Below, in pieces: positions 7,329 through 13,749 of a stretch of DNA of 13,749 nt (the stretch's first letter is position 1; every line of letters begins with the position of its first letter). This stretch comes from JALOTE01 sp031422195 (GTDB lineage Bacteria; Pseudomonadota; Alphaproteobacteria; Rhizobiales; Rhizobiaceae): NCBI GenBank assembly GCA_031422195.1, contig JANOPZ010000097.1, forward strand, positions 1-13,749, given 5' to 3'. The position numbers and the translations under genes were made by a program. The notes below the pieces were generated by a model. It did no database searches. It was not told the DNA's origin and saw nothing but the letters and a program-made list of their open reading frames with translations.

Positions 7329-8578
7329 CGATAAAAACGAAGACTATTTGTGTGATGGGCCTTGGTTATGTTGGGCTGCCGACAGCCGCTATTCTGGCGT
7401 CATCCGGTCATCAAGTTCTTGGCTGCGATATCAACCCCAAAGCCGTTGCGATTATCAATGAAGGGCGCAGCCATATCATTGAGGCAGACTTGGACAAGGT
7501 GTTGCAAGAGGTTGTCCTTGCCGGACGTCTCAAAGCGTCCACTGAGTGCGGCCCCGCCGATGTTTATATTATTGCTGTGCCAACGCCCGTATTGCCAGAT
7601 CATACCCCTGATATGCGGATGGTCGAAAGCGCGTTGTCGATGATTGCGCCGTTTTTGCAGCCGGGTAATCTGGTCATCATTGAATCAACGTCACCAGTCA
7701 AAACAACAGAGCGTGCGGCCAAACAATTATCTGCTGCCCGCCCGCATTTGACGTTCCCGGTTACACACCCGGACAAATCTGATATTATGCTCGCCTATTG
7801 CCCGGAACGGGTATTACCGGGCCACACCATGCGTGAGTTGGTGCAGAACGCCCGGACCATTGGCGGTCTGGATGCTCGCAGCAGCGAAGCGGCAACTGAG
7901 ATCTACCGTAGCTTTGCAAAAGGTAAAATAACGATATCGTCGGCGCGTGTGGCAGAGCTATCAAAGCTGGCCGAAAATTCGTTTCGTGATGTGAACATCG
8001 CTTTTGCAAATGAGCTGTCTTTGGTCTGTGACGATCTGGATATTGATGTATGGGCTGTTGTTGAAGCCGCAAATCTTCATCCGCGTGTCAATATTCTTAG
8101 CCCCGGCGTGGGTGTTGGCGGGCATTGCATCCCGGTTGACCCGTGGTTTATTGTTGACAGTGCGCCTAAATCAGCGCGCCTCATTCGCATGGCCCGTGAA
8201 GTCAACACATTCAAAACCGAAGTTATCGCTTCGCGCCTTATGTCTTTAATGGATGATATGCCGGGCGTTCCGGTGGCATTGCTCGGTTTGGCCTATAAGC
8301 CTGACGTTGATGACATGAGAGAAAGCCCCGCCGTGGAAGTGGCAGCTCAGCTTGCACAATATGGAAAAGGGCAAGTGTTTGTTGTTGAGCCGCACATCAC
8401 AGAGTTACCCTCAGCGCTAAAAGATAAACCCAATTTGGCGCTGGTTACTTTGGAAACAGCTTTGAAAAATGCGGGCATTGTTGCGCCTCTCGTAGCCCAT
8501 TCTGCTTTTATTGGATTAAGAAGCAAATTGGGCAGCGATGTAACCGTGGTTGATCCATCTGGATTGTTGCGAACGTAA
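7325..8578 (+). CDS. wecC: UDP-N-acetyl-D-mannosamine 6-dehydrogenase
   Basis: A 417-residue NAD-dependent nucleotide-sugar dehydrogenase that oxidises UDP-ManNAc at C6 in two steps to UDP-ManNAcA. The N-terminal Rossmann motif is GLGYVG at residues 12-17, followed by VPTPVLPD, then PERVLPG. The middle domain carries KLAENSFRDVNIAFANEL with the catalytic Lys and Asn. GVGGHCIPVDPWFIV has the active-site Cys at residue 268; the wording HCIPVDPWFI is characteristic of ManNAc dehydrogenases as opposed to UDP-glucose dehydrogenases. The C-terminal UDP-binding domain has LGLAYKPDVDDMRESPA. The start codon lies inside the wecB stop (ATGA). A 59-base gap separates it from the acyltransferase gene. 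Confidence 0.95.
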   Translation: MTIKTKTICVMGLGYVGLPTAAILASSGHQVLGCDINPKAVAIINEGRSHIIEADLDKVLQEVVLAGRLKASTECGPADVYIIAVPTPVLPDHTPDMRMVESALSMIAPFLQPGNLVIIESTSPVKTTERAAKQLSAARPHLTFPVTHPDKSDIMLAYCPERVLPGHTMRELVQNARTIGGLDARSSEAATEIYRSFAKGKITISSARVAELSKLAENSFRDVNIAFANELSLVCDDLDIDVWAVVEAANLHPRVNILSPGVGVGGHCIPVDPWFIVDSAPKSARLIRMAREVNTFKTEVIASRLMSLMDDMPGVPVALLGLAYKPDVDDMRESPAVEVAAQLAQYGKGQVFVVEPHITELPSALKDKPNLALVTLETALKNAGIVAPLVAHSAFIGLRSKLGSDVTVVDPSGLLRT

Positions 8579-8603
8579 ACGGGCCGAACGCTTTCTGGTT
8601 TGA

Positions 8604-8631
8604 ATTTGTGACGATGGATTTGTGACAAAGG
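8604..8631. repeat. 14-base tandem duplication carrying a ribosome binding site
   Basis: ATTTGTGACGATGG (8604-8617) is followed directly by ATTTGTGACAAAGG (8618-8631), matching at 12 of 14 positions. The second copy supplies the AAAGG ribosome binding site of the acyltransferase gene at 8638. It appears to be a small local duplication in the gap after wecC, with the two differences creating the stronger site. Confidence 0.6.
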
Positions 8632-8637
8632 AACAAA

Positions 8638-9303
8638 ATGTCAGTTCTTCCGCTCTTTGCCATTTATGGTGCTGGAGGTTCTGGGAGGGGCATTATGCCG
8701 TTTGCGCGCAAACAACACTTGGCCAGTGCTCTACCACTTGAAAGACTGGTGTTTATAGACGCGCATTTGGCTGGAACCCGGATCAACGGTCATAAAGTGG
8801 TCGATGAAGCTTCGTTCTTAGCAGAGCCGGCAAGTTGCCATTTTGTTGCAATAGCGATTGCCAGCAGTAAAGTGCGTGCAGCGTTGGATGCGCGTTTAGC
8901 CTTGCGGGGTGCCTGCCCTTGGACGGTGATTTCGGCCAATTCTGAAATCTTTGATGAGGTGGTCATTGGCGAGGGCGCTTTGATCAGCCCTTTTGTCACG
9001 CTTGCGTCCAATGTTGTGATAGGCAGGCATTTTCATGCCAATCTTTACAGCTACATTGAACATGATTGCATTATAGGTGATTTTGTTACTTTGGCTCCCG
9101 GAGCTAAGGTCAATGGCAATGTGGTGATCGAAGATCATGCGTACATCGGGTCGGGGGCGGTGGTTAAGCAAGGTCGACCAGGCCACCCGCTGATGATTGG
9201 CGCCGGCGCAATTATTGGCATGGGTGCAGTGGTGACCAAAAGTGTAGCGGCAGGTGTAACCGTTGTTGGTAACCCTGCCCGGCCGATGCCATCAACTGGA
9301 TGA
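8638..9303 (+). CDS. NeuD/PglD-family sugar acyltransferase (left-handed beta-helix)
   Basis: A 221-residue cytoplasmic enzyme. The N-terminal nucleotide-sugar binding half begins LFAIYGAGGSGRGIMPFAR with a Gly-rich loop at residues 11-18. The C-terminal half is a series of hexapeptide repeats from about residue 103 (for example VVIGEGALISPF, NVVIGRHFH, IIGDFVTLAPGAKVNG, VVIEDHAYIGSGAVV) that build the trimeric beta-helix. YIEHDCIIGDF places a His at 142 where PglD has its catalytic base. It ends VVGNPARPMP. Such enzymes use acetyl-CoA to acetylate an amino or hydroxyl group of a UDP-sugar or sialic acid. ATG 8638 is preceded by AAAGGAAC. No sugar aminotransferase is in the window, so whether it makes an N- or O-acetyl group is open. 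Confidence 0.85.
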   Translation: MSVLPLFAIYGAGGSGRGIMPFARKQHLASALPLERLVFIDAHLAGTRINGHKVVDEASFLAEPASCHFVAIAIASSKVRAALDARLALRGACPWTVISANSEIFDEVVIGEGALISPFVTLASNVVIGRHFHANLYSYIEHDCIIGDFVTLAPGAKVNGNVVIEDHAYIGSGAVVKQGRPGHPLMIGAGAIIGMGAVVTKSVAAGVTVVGNPARPMPSTG

Positions 9304-9441
9304 GATTGGATTGCACCCTAAGCCGAATTCAGTTAGGCACTTTTCATTAATATGATTTTTGAACTGCTGAATGATTGAAGCTGCAGATTAAATTGCCCGC
9401 TATTGTTTTTAAGTTGGCCATCCAGATGGAGTTGGAACTTC
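9304..9441. other. Gap between acyltransferase and methyltransferase genes
   Basis: 138 AT-rich bases with no gene. A short stem CCTAA (9317-9321) / TTAGG (9333-9337) with an 11-base loop is followed within a few bases by TTTTC, a poor terminator candidate. This and the region at 10384-10455 are the longest breaks inside the run, so a second promoter here is possible but not shown. Confidence 0.4.
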
Positions 9442-10383
9442 GTGTCATATCAAGCTGTGAGTCCAGCGCCTTGTGTGGCGTGCAAGTCAGTTTCAACAAA
9501 ATTGGTGACACCACGAAATAGCCTGCACTATGTGTGCTGCACCAGCTGCGGCCATTGCACACTCGATGGCACACTTCTTGAAAACGCTTCTCAAAACGCA
9601 GATGCATTTGAAGCTGCACAAGACAAATATTATGGCGAAGAATCAATATTAATCACGCCCGATTTGAACGCGTTTGAAAGCGAAATTATCAACAAACGCA
9701 AATCCACAATTGCGCCATATCTGACGTCCCCGGCCAAGGTGCTTGAGGTTGGGCCAGGTGCTGGCCATATTTTGCGTTGGTTGTTATCGCAAGGCCATTC
9801 CCCTACCGCTGTGGAACATTCGCAAGCGCTGGCGCGGGCACTCACAGCATCATTTTCAATTCCCATGATGGTCGGTGAGTTTGAGAAGCTTCCTGTTGAG
9901 AAAAATGCCTTCGACGCTTTCTTTTCATTTCATGTGATTGAACATGTCCGTGATCCGCTGGCCCACTTGGTTGCAGCATTTGATGCTGTGCGCCCCGGCG
10001 GACTTGGGTTTATAGCCACTCCAAATGCCCGCTCTTTGCAGCAATTGGCATTCCCCTCGCTATCACCCAATTTTGACTCCGCTCATGCGTATGTTTTCTC
10101 ACCGGAATCGTTGCGACATTTTGCAGAACGCGCAGGTTGGCGCGTTTTGGCGCAGCGGACACCGGAATATACGCCCAGCTGGCTTCGTGTAGCGACAAAA
10201 GCCGTGCGCCGCATGAAGGGCGAAGATGAAGAGGCCACTGCTGGAAAGTATGCAGCGCAGGCATCATCAAAAATGCGGCTGGCCGCTAAAATCGCTGCAA
10301 TCGTCAGTTGGCCGCTTCGTGCAATCCAATCACGCCTTCGCTATGGCAATGAGATATTCTTTGTTTTAGTAAAACCAAACTGA
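9442..10383 (+). CDS. Class I SAM-dependent methyltransferase with N-terminal cysteine cluster
   Basis: A 313-residue protein if GTG 9442 is the start; GGAG at 9428-9431 or GGAA at 9434-9437 could serve as ribosome binding site, and the longer TTG start at 9403 adds a Trp-rich tail unlike the family. The N terminus has a putative zinc-binding cluster: Cys11 and Cys14 (CVAC), then Cys32, 33, 36 and 39 (CCTSCGHC). A Rossmann methyltransferase domain follows: motif I LEVGPGAG at 101-108, acidic AVEHS near 123, motif II region FDAFFSFHVIEHV at 157-169, and VRPGGLGFIATPN. The C-terminal 60 residues are basic. Proteins of this build occur in surface polysaccharide and sugar-modification clusters, and the position between the acyltransferase and amidotransferase genes implies glycan modification. 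The methyl acceptor is unknown; a ubiquinone-type or small-molecule methyltransferase is less likely given the context. Confidence 0.8.
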   Translation: MSYQAVSPAPCVACKSVSTKLVTPRNSLHYVCCTSCGHCTLDGTLLENASQNADAFEAAQDKYYGEESILITPDLNAFESEIINKRKSTIAPYLTSPAKVLEVGPGAGHILRWLLSQGHSPTAVEHSQALARALTASFSIPMMVGEFEKLPVEKNAFDAFFSFHVIEHVRDPLAHLVAAFDAVRPGGLGFIATPNARSLQQLAFPSLSPNFDSAHAYVFSPESLRHFAERAGWRVLAQRTPEYTPSWLRVATKAVRRMKGEDEEATAGKYAAQASSKMRLAAKIAAIVSWPLRAIQSRLRYGNEIFFVLVKPN

Positions 10384-10455
10384 TTGGCACAACGCCGGTG
10401 ATATTCAATTTCGCACCGTTTGATTGCGGGGCAATACATTCTCAAGGAATCCTTT

Positions 10456-11592
10456 ATGTCACGCCATAATATAGTTTGCAGCAACTGCGTGATGGATACG
10501 ACTGATACGGCAATTACCTTTGATGAAAAGGGTGTATGCGATCATTGCCGTGATTTCGAACAAAACGTGCGGCCAAACTGGCACACTGATGAACGCGGAC
10601 GCGCCGAACTCACGGCGACGATTGATGCCATTCGCAAACATGGTCAAGGCAAGGAATTTGATTGCATTCTTGGTTTAAGCGGTGGCCTCGACAGCTCCTA
10701 TATGCTGCATATGCTGGTCACTGATTTTCACTTAAGGCCGCTGGTGTTCCATGTTGATGGCGGCTGGAACACAGATCTCGCCGTCAATAACATACAAATG
10801 ATGGTCGATAAGCTTAAGCTCGATCTTTATACTGAGGTTATTGACTGGGAAGATATGAGTGATTTCCAGCTGGCTTTTTTCAAGTCGGGCGTATCGCAAT
10901 TGGACATCCCACAAGATCATGCTTTTGTTGCGGTGCTGTATAAATTTGCACAAAAGCACGGCATTAAATACATCATGAACGGCGGTAATATTGCCACCGA
11001 GTGTGTTCGCAATCCACTTGATTGGCTATATTACGGCACTGACATGTGGTTCATTAACGATATCCGCCGCAAGTTCTGCAAACGTCCGTTGGAAAATTAT
11101 CCATTCAGTTCTGTGCTGTCCCACAAAATATATTTACGCTATTTCAAAGGCGTGCAGGTTGTACGGCCGCTCAACTATTTTCCCTATAGCAAAGAGCTGG
11201 CCATTGAGACGTTGAGCCGCGAGTATGGCTGGCGCGCTTATCCTCAAAAGCACTTTGAAAGCCGGTTCACAAAGTTCTTTGAAGGCTATTGGATGCCGAC
11301 ACGTTTTGGCTACGACACCCGCAAAGTTCAGTATTCATCCCTTATTTTGACCGGCCAGATGACACGGGATCAGGCGCTCGAAAAGCTTGAAAAACCGGCC
11401 TATGATCCTGCCACCATAGATGATGAGTTTGCCTATATTGCTAAGAAAATGGGAATAACGGTTGAAGAGTTGCGGGGCTATCATACCATGCCGCTGAAAT
11501 CATATAAGGACTATTGGAACCAGAAAACACTGTTCGACTTTGGCGCAAAGGTATTGCGCGCTTTGGGTATCGAACGGTCCATTAAGCGCTGA
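10456..11592 (+). CDS. wbpG: N-acetyl sugar amidotransferase (WbpG-like)
   Basis: A 378-residue ATP-pyrophosphatase-fold enzyme that activates the carbonyl of a sugar N-acetyl group with ATP and replaces oxygen with ammonia-derived nitrogen, giving an acetamidino group. A four-cysteine cluster lies at the N terminus, Cys8/Cys11 (CSNC) and Cys28/Cys31 (CDHC). The PP-loop ILGLSGGLDSSYML has SGGLDS at residues 75-80, and VFHVDGGWNTDLAVNNI follows. The middle part has MNGGNIATE and the Trp/Tyr-rich LDWLYYGTDMWF, typical of the WbpG/PseA/LegM group and unlike asparagine synthetase. ATG 10456 is chosen because AAGGA at 10444-10448 precedes it. HisH- and HisF-like genes follow within 4 bases, as in the Pseudomonas aeruginosa O-antigen locus where WbpG needs them for ammonia. 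The natural sugar substrate here is not determined. Confidence 0.93.
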   Translation: MSRHNIVCSNCVMDTTDTAITFDEKGVCDHCRDFEQNVRPNWHTDERGRAELTATIDAIRKHGQGKEFDCILGLSGGLDSSYMLHMLVTDFHLRPLVFHVDGGWNTDLAVNNIQMMVDKLKLDLYTEVIDWEDMSDFQLAFFKSGVSQLDIPQDHAFVAVLYKFAQKHGIKYIMNGGNIATECVRNPLDWLYYGTDMWFINDIRRKFCKRPLENYPFSSVLSHKIYLRYFKGVQVVRPLNYFPYSKELAIETLSREYGWRAYPQKHFESRFTKFFEGYWMPTRFGYDTRKVQYSSLILTGQMTRDQALEKLEKPAYDPATIDDEFAYIAKKMGITVEELRGYHTMPLKSYKDYWNQKTLFDFGAKVLRALGIERSIKR

Positions 11593-11596
11593 AGCC

Positions 11597-12214
11597 ATGT
11601 TGTGCATTATTAATTACGGTTCTGGCAATATTGCAGCAATTTCAAATATTTGCCGGCGCGAAAAACTTCCACATTTTATAGCTGATAAGCCAGCAGAGCT
11701 TGGCCAAGGCACTCATTTCTTGCTGCCCGGTGTCGGGGCGTTTGATCCGACGATGGAAACGCTCGAAAATTCCGGCATGCTCGTTGCGCTGGAAGATGAA
11801 GTTCACGGCAAAAATAAACCAGTTTTGGGCATTTGTGTCGGGATGCAATTGCTGGCTGATGGCAGTGATGAAGGTGAGCGCCCGGGCCTTGGTTGGATAG
11901 GGGGGCATGTGCGGCGCATTGATACGCGCAACCTCAACCGCCCGCCGCATCTGCCGCATATGGGTTGGAACTCTGTTGATATGGCTCAACAACACCCAGT
12001 GTTGGAGGGTGTGGACGCCAACCACGGATTTTATTTTCTTCACACCTACTTTTTTGACGCCGCCAATAAAGAAGATGTGCTTGCCACGGTTGATTATGGC
12101 GGTGATTTGCCGTGCGTTGTTGGACACAAGCGTTGTGTCGGCGCACAATTTCACCCGGAGAAAAGCCATTCCAATGGCATACGGTTGATTTCAAACTTTG
12201 CGCGGTGGGTGTGA
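11597..12214 (+). CDS. hisH2: HisH-like glutamine amidotransferase subunit for acetamidino sugar synthesis
   Basis: A 205-residue class I glutaminase that hydrolyses glutamine and passes ammonia to its HisF-like partner. CIINYGSGNIAAIS opens the protein; the oxyanion region is LLPGVGAFD (42-50). The catalytic triad is complete: Cys80 in LGICVGMQLL, His186 and Glu188 in QFHPEKS. HMGWNSV and FLHTYFFDA are family marks. The start ATG 11597 lies 4 bases after the amidotransferase stop; the frame is open further upstream but that stretch lies inside the previous gene. Its last base is shared with the start of the HisF-like gene, so both subunits should be made together. Sequence alone resembles histidine-pathway HisH, but the neighbours place it in the WbuY/HisH2 group that serves sugar amidation. 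Confidence 0.9.
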   Translation: MLCIINYGSGNIAAISNICRREKLPHFIADKPAELGQGTHFLLPGVGAFDPTMETLENSGMLVALEDEVHGKNKPVLGICVGMQLLADGSDEGERPGLGWIGGHVRRIDTRNLNRPPHLPHMGWNSVDMAQQHPVLEGVDANHGFYFLHTYFFDAANKEDVLATVDYGGDLPCVVGHKRCVGAQFHPEKSHSNGIRLISNFARWV

Positions 12215-12963
12215 TGCTGCGTTCAAGGATTGTGCCTTATCTTTTGTTACGCGGCAAAGGGCTGGTGAAAACACAGAAATTCACAGATGCCAAATATGTT
12301 GGTGATCCGATCAACGCTGTTAAAATATTCAATGAAAAAGAAGTCGACGAACTGGCAATCTTTGATATTGAGGCCACATCAAAAGACCGCGCACCGGACT
12401 TCGATTTGTTGCGCGATATTGCTGCCGAAAGCCGAATGCCGCTATGCTATGGCGGCGGTATCCGCGATGCCGAAACAGCAGCTCGAATTATCGGTCTTGG
12501 TTATGAAAAAACATCCATTAGTGCAGCTGCTCTCGATAATCCAAAGCTGATTTCCGAGGTTGCAACACGCGTTGGAACACAGAGCACCGTGGTGACTGTC
12601 GATGTGCGCCGTGAGGGACTTTTCGGCGGTCACACCGTTTATTCCCATAACGCCAAGCGCAAGCGCAGCATCGATCTTTTTGCTTTCATTATGGAAGCTC
12701 AGGAACGTGGTGCTGGTGAAGTGATCATCAATTCAATTGATCGCGACGGCATGATGGAAGGTTACGATTTGAAATTAGCGCGACGTGTGCGCGATACATT
12801 GACCATTCCGCTCAGCTTTGTAGGCGGTGCAGGATCAATGGCGCATTTAGCAGCGCTCGTTGATGACATCGGTCCCGTTGGCGCAGGCGCAGGCAGTTTC
12901 TTTGTGTTTAACGGCCGCTACCGCGCAGTGCTTATCAGCTATGCGCGGCCGCCCAAAAGTTGA
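12214..12963 (+). CDS. hisF2: HisF2/WbuZ/AglZ-family acetamidino modification protein
   Basis: A 249-residue (beta/alpha)8 barrel related to HisF. It begins MLRSRIVPYLLLRGKGLVKT; aligned with Thermotoga HisF, residue 11 is Leu where the cyclase has its catalytic Asp11, while Asp130 (VTVDVRR) is kept. The phosphate-binding loops are recognisable: YGGGIRD (79-85), SFVGGAG (201-207) and GAGAGSFFVF (223-232), the last with the SFFVF form of the glycan-associated paralogs. IINSIDRDGMMEGYD is the conserved barrel segment. Loss of Asp11 argues against imidazole glycerol phosphate synthesis and for a role as ammonia channel and scaffold between the HisH-like glutaminase and the amidotransferase. The start overlaps the preceding stop by one base (TGATG). 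It is the last gene of the run and faces a convergent gene 59 bases away; no good terminator is visible between them. Confidence 0.92.
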   Translation: MLRSRIVPYLLLRGKGLVKTQKFTDAKYVGDPINAVKIFNEKEVDELAIFDIEATSKDRAPDFDLLRDIAAESRMPLCYGGGIRDAETAARIIGLGYEKTSISAAALDNPKLISEVATRVGTQSTVVTVDVRREGLFGGHTVYSHNAKRKRSIDLFAFIMEAQERGAGEVIINSIDRDGMMEGYDLKLARRVRDTLTIPLSFVGGAGSMAHLAALVDDIGPVGAGAGSFFVFNGRYRAVLISYARPPKS

Positions 12964-13022
12964 TCTGAAATCAAAGTAGGCAGCTGGTGAACCAATCTCG
13001 TTCAACAGGTTCCATCCAGTCA

Positions 13023-13749
13023 TCACCCAAACATAATAAAATCATTATGGGTCAATGCTGTGCCAACAGTCACCGTCGCGAACAAGGTCTGTGCGCCGCC
13101 GCCAAAGCCATCAGCATCAAAGAATAATTGGCCGGTTGCACCGTTGTAAATAATACGGTCACCAACATCATTGGCGGTGCTCCCGAAATTGAGTTCGGCA
13201 GAATCAAGGCTGGTGCCAATTCCGGTAAAAAACACGCGCGACAGCAAAATGTCATCGGCGTTCACCGTAAAATCCCGTATGGAATCCACATTGGTTGCAG
13301 CATTCAGCGTGTCGGCAAAGATAAAGAAATCATTGCCAGTACCGCCAAAAAGCACGTCATTGCCAGCGCCGCCATTCAACGTGTCATTGCCGCCTATGCC
13401 ATAAAGTGTGTCAACACCGCCAAGGCCATATAACGCATCATTATTTGTGGCTTTGCCAACAAAAACATCGTTGAAAAACGAACCGACAAAGCCTTCGATC
13501 GAAACAAAAGTATCGCCAACCGCCTCGCTCGACGATTCATTGAGGCCATCAAGCCGGGCGTAAACCCCGGTTGTTGATTGCGTATAGCTGGCAAGGTCAA
13601 AGCCTGTACCGCCATCCAGATAATCAGCGCCGACGCCGCCTGTCAGCGTGTCATCGCCGCCAACACCGTAAAGCGAGTCAGCGCCGTCTTGGCCAAAAAT
13701 CTGGTCGTTGTTGCTGTTGCTGCCCACCAATGTGTCAGCCAGAGACGAG
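13023..13749 (-). CDS. RTX calcium-binding secreted protein, C-terminal part
   Basis: The reading frame is open to the right edge, so the 5' end is missing; 241 codons plus stop are visible. Two blocks of glycine- and aspartate-rich nonapeptide repeats (GGxGxDxLxG), for example YGVGGDDTLTGGVGADYLDGG, then LYGIGGNDTLNGGAGNDVL, form calcium-binding parallel beta-rolls. After the last repeat comes FFIFADTLNAATNVDSIRDF and a roughly 100-residue C-terminal region ending THNDFIMFG, the usual place of the uncleaved type I secretion signal. The protein is therefore expected outside the cell, exported by a TolC-type ABC exporter not seen here. The catalytic or adhesive part, if any, lies beyond the window, so toxin, protease, lipase or S-layer-like roles cannot be separated. 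Confidence 0.88.
   Translation of the reverse strand, partial: SSLADTLVGSNSNNDQIFGQDGADSLYGVGGDDTLTGGVGADYLDGGTGFDLASYTQSTTGVYARLDGLNESSSEAVGDTFVSIEGFVGSFFNDVFVGKATNNDALYGLGGVDTLYGIGGNDTLNGGAGNDVLFGGTGNDFFIFADTLNAATNVDSIRDFTVNADDILLSRVFFTGIGTSLDSAELNFGSTANDVGDRIIYNGATGQLFFDADGFGGGAQTLFATVTVGTALTHNDFIMFG
13317..13703 (-). repeat. Two blocks of RTX nonapeptide-coding repeats
   Basis: The encoded GGxGxDxLx units fall in two blocks, about 13596-13703 and 13317-13442, separated by about 50 codons without repeats. At DNA level the units are diverged, sharing short pieces on the plus strand such as CCGCC and GTGTC, so they are protein repeats more than recent DNA duplications. Confidence 0.75.

Noticed and set aside
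9403..9441. TTG start for the methyltransferase
   Set aside because: No ribosome binding site precedes it and it would add a Trp-rich stretch; GTG 9442 puts the cysteine cluster near the N terminus.
11642..12169. 175-codon open frame on the minus strand
   Set aside because: Antisense to the HisH-like gene, which has a full catalytic triad; no recognisable domain or ribosome binding site.
11597..12963. HisH/HisF pair as part of histidine biosynthesis
   Set aside because: No other his gene is adjacent, a WbpG-type amidotransferase lies 4 bases upstream, and the HisF-like protein lacks Asp11.
13317..13703. Repetitive DNA near the right edge as a CRISPR or tandem DNA array
   Set aside because: Periodicity follows 9-residue RTX protein repeats with diverged bases; there are no uniform repeats separated by unique spacers.

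Overview
The window reads as chromosome of a Gram-negative alphaproteobacterium with roughly balanced base composition. The clearest pointer is the left end, where a glpQ-type permease, a DUF2160 membrane protein (glpU-like) and a very long periplasmic binding protein (glpV-like) follow one another as in rhizobial and other alphaproteobacterial glycerol ABC transporter operons. The RTX protein at the right edge fits a free-living, possibly marine member, but genus cannot be read from the sequence.

Layout: (1) 1-2287 is the 3' end of the glycerol-type ABC uptake operon, closed by a nested hairpin and then a good intrinsic terminator. (2) 2659-4653 is a stand-alone two-domain acyltransferase (AT3 membrane domain plus SGNH domain, OafB type) that would O-acylate a surface glycan. 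(3) 4918-12963 is a co-directional run of eight genes for surface polysaccharide synthesis: a GT4 glycosyltransferase, UDP-GlcNAc 2-epimerase (wecB), UDP-ManNAc 6-dehydrogenase (wecC), a NeuD/PglD-family left-handed beta-helix acyltransferase, a methyltransferase with an N-terminal cysteine cluster, an N-acetyl sugar amidotransferase (wbpG type), and a HisH/HisF glutaminase-synthase pair. (4) 13023-13749 is the 3' end of a convergent gene for an RTX calcium-binding secreted protein, whose 5' part lies outside the window.

How the genes work together: wecB and wecC, translationally coupled by an ATGA overlap, convert UDP-GlcNAc to UDP-ManNAcA. The last three genes form the known acetamidino-forming module: the HisH-like subunit releases ammonia from glutamine, the HisF-like barrel relays it, and the ATP-pyrophosphatase-type amidotransferase converts a sugar N-acetyl group to an acetamidino group. 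The HisF-like protein has Leu where catalytic HisF has Asp11, so histidine synthesis is unlikely. The acyltransferase, methyltransferase and glycosyltransferase would further decorate or link the residue.

The main open question is which sugar receives the acetamidino group. The only nucleotide sugar whose synthesis is encoded here is UDP-ManNAcA, and no sugar aminotransferase, initiating phosphoglycosyl transferase, flippase or polymerase is present in the window. I see no tRNA, rRNA, CRISPR array, transposase or integrase.
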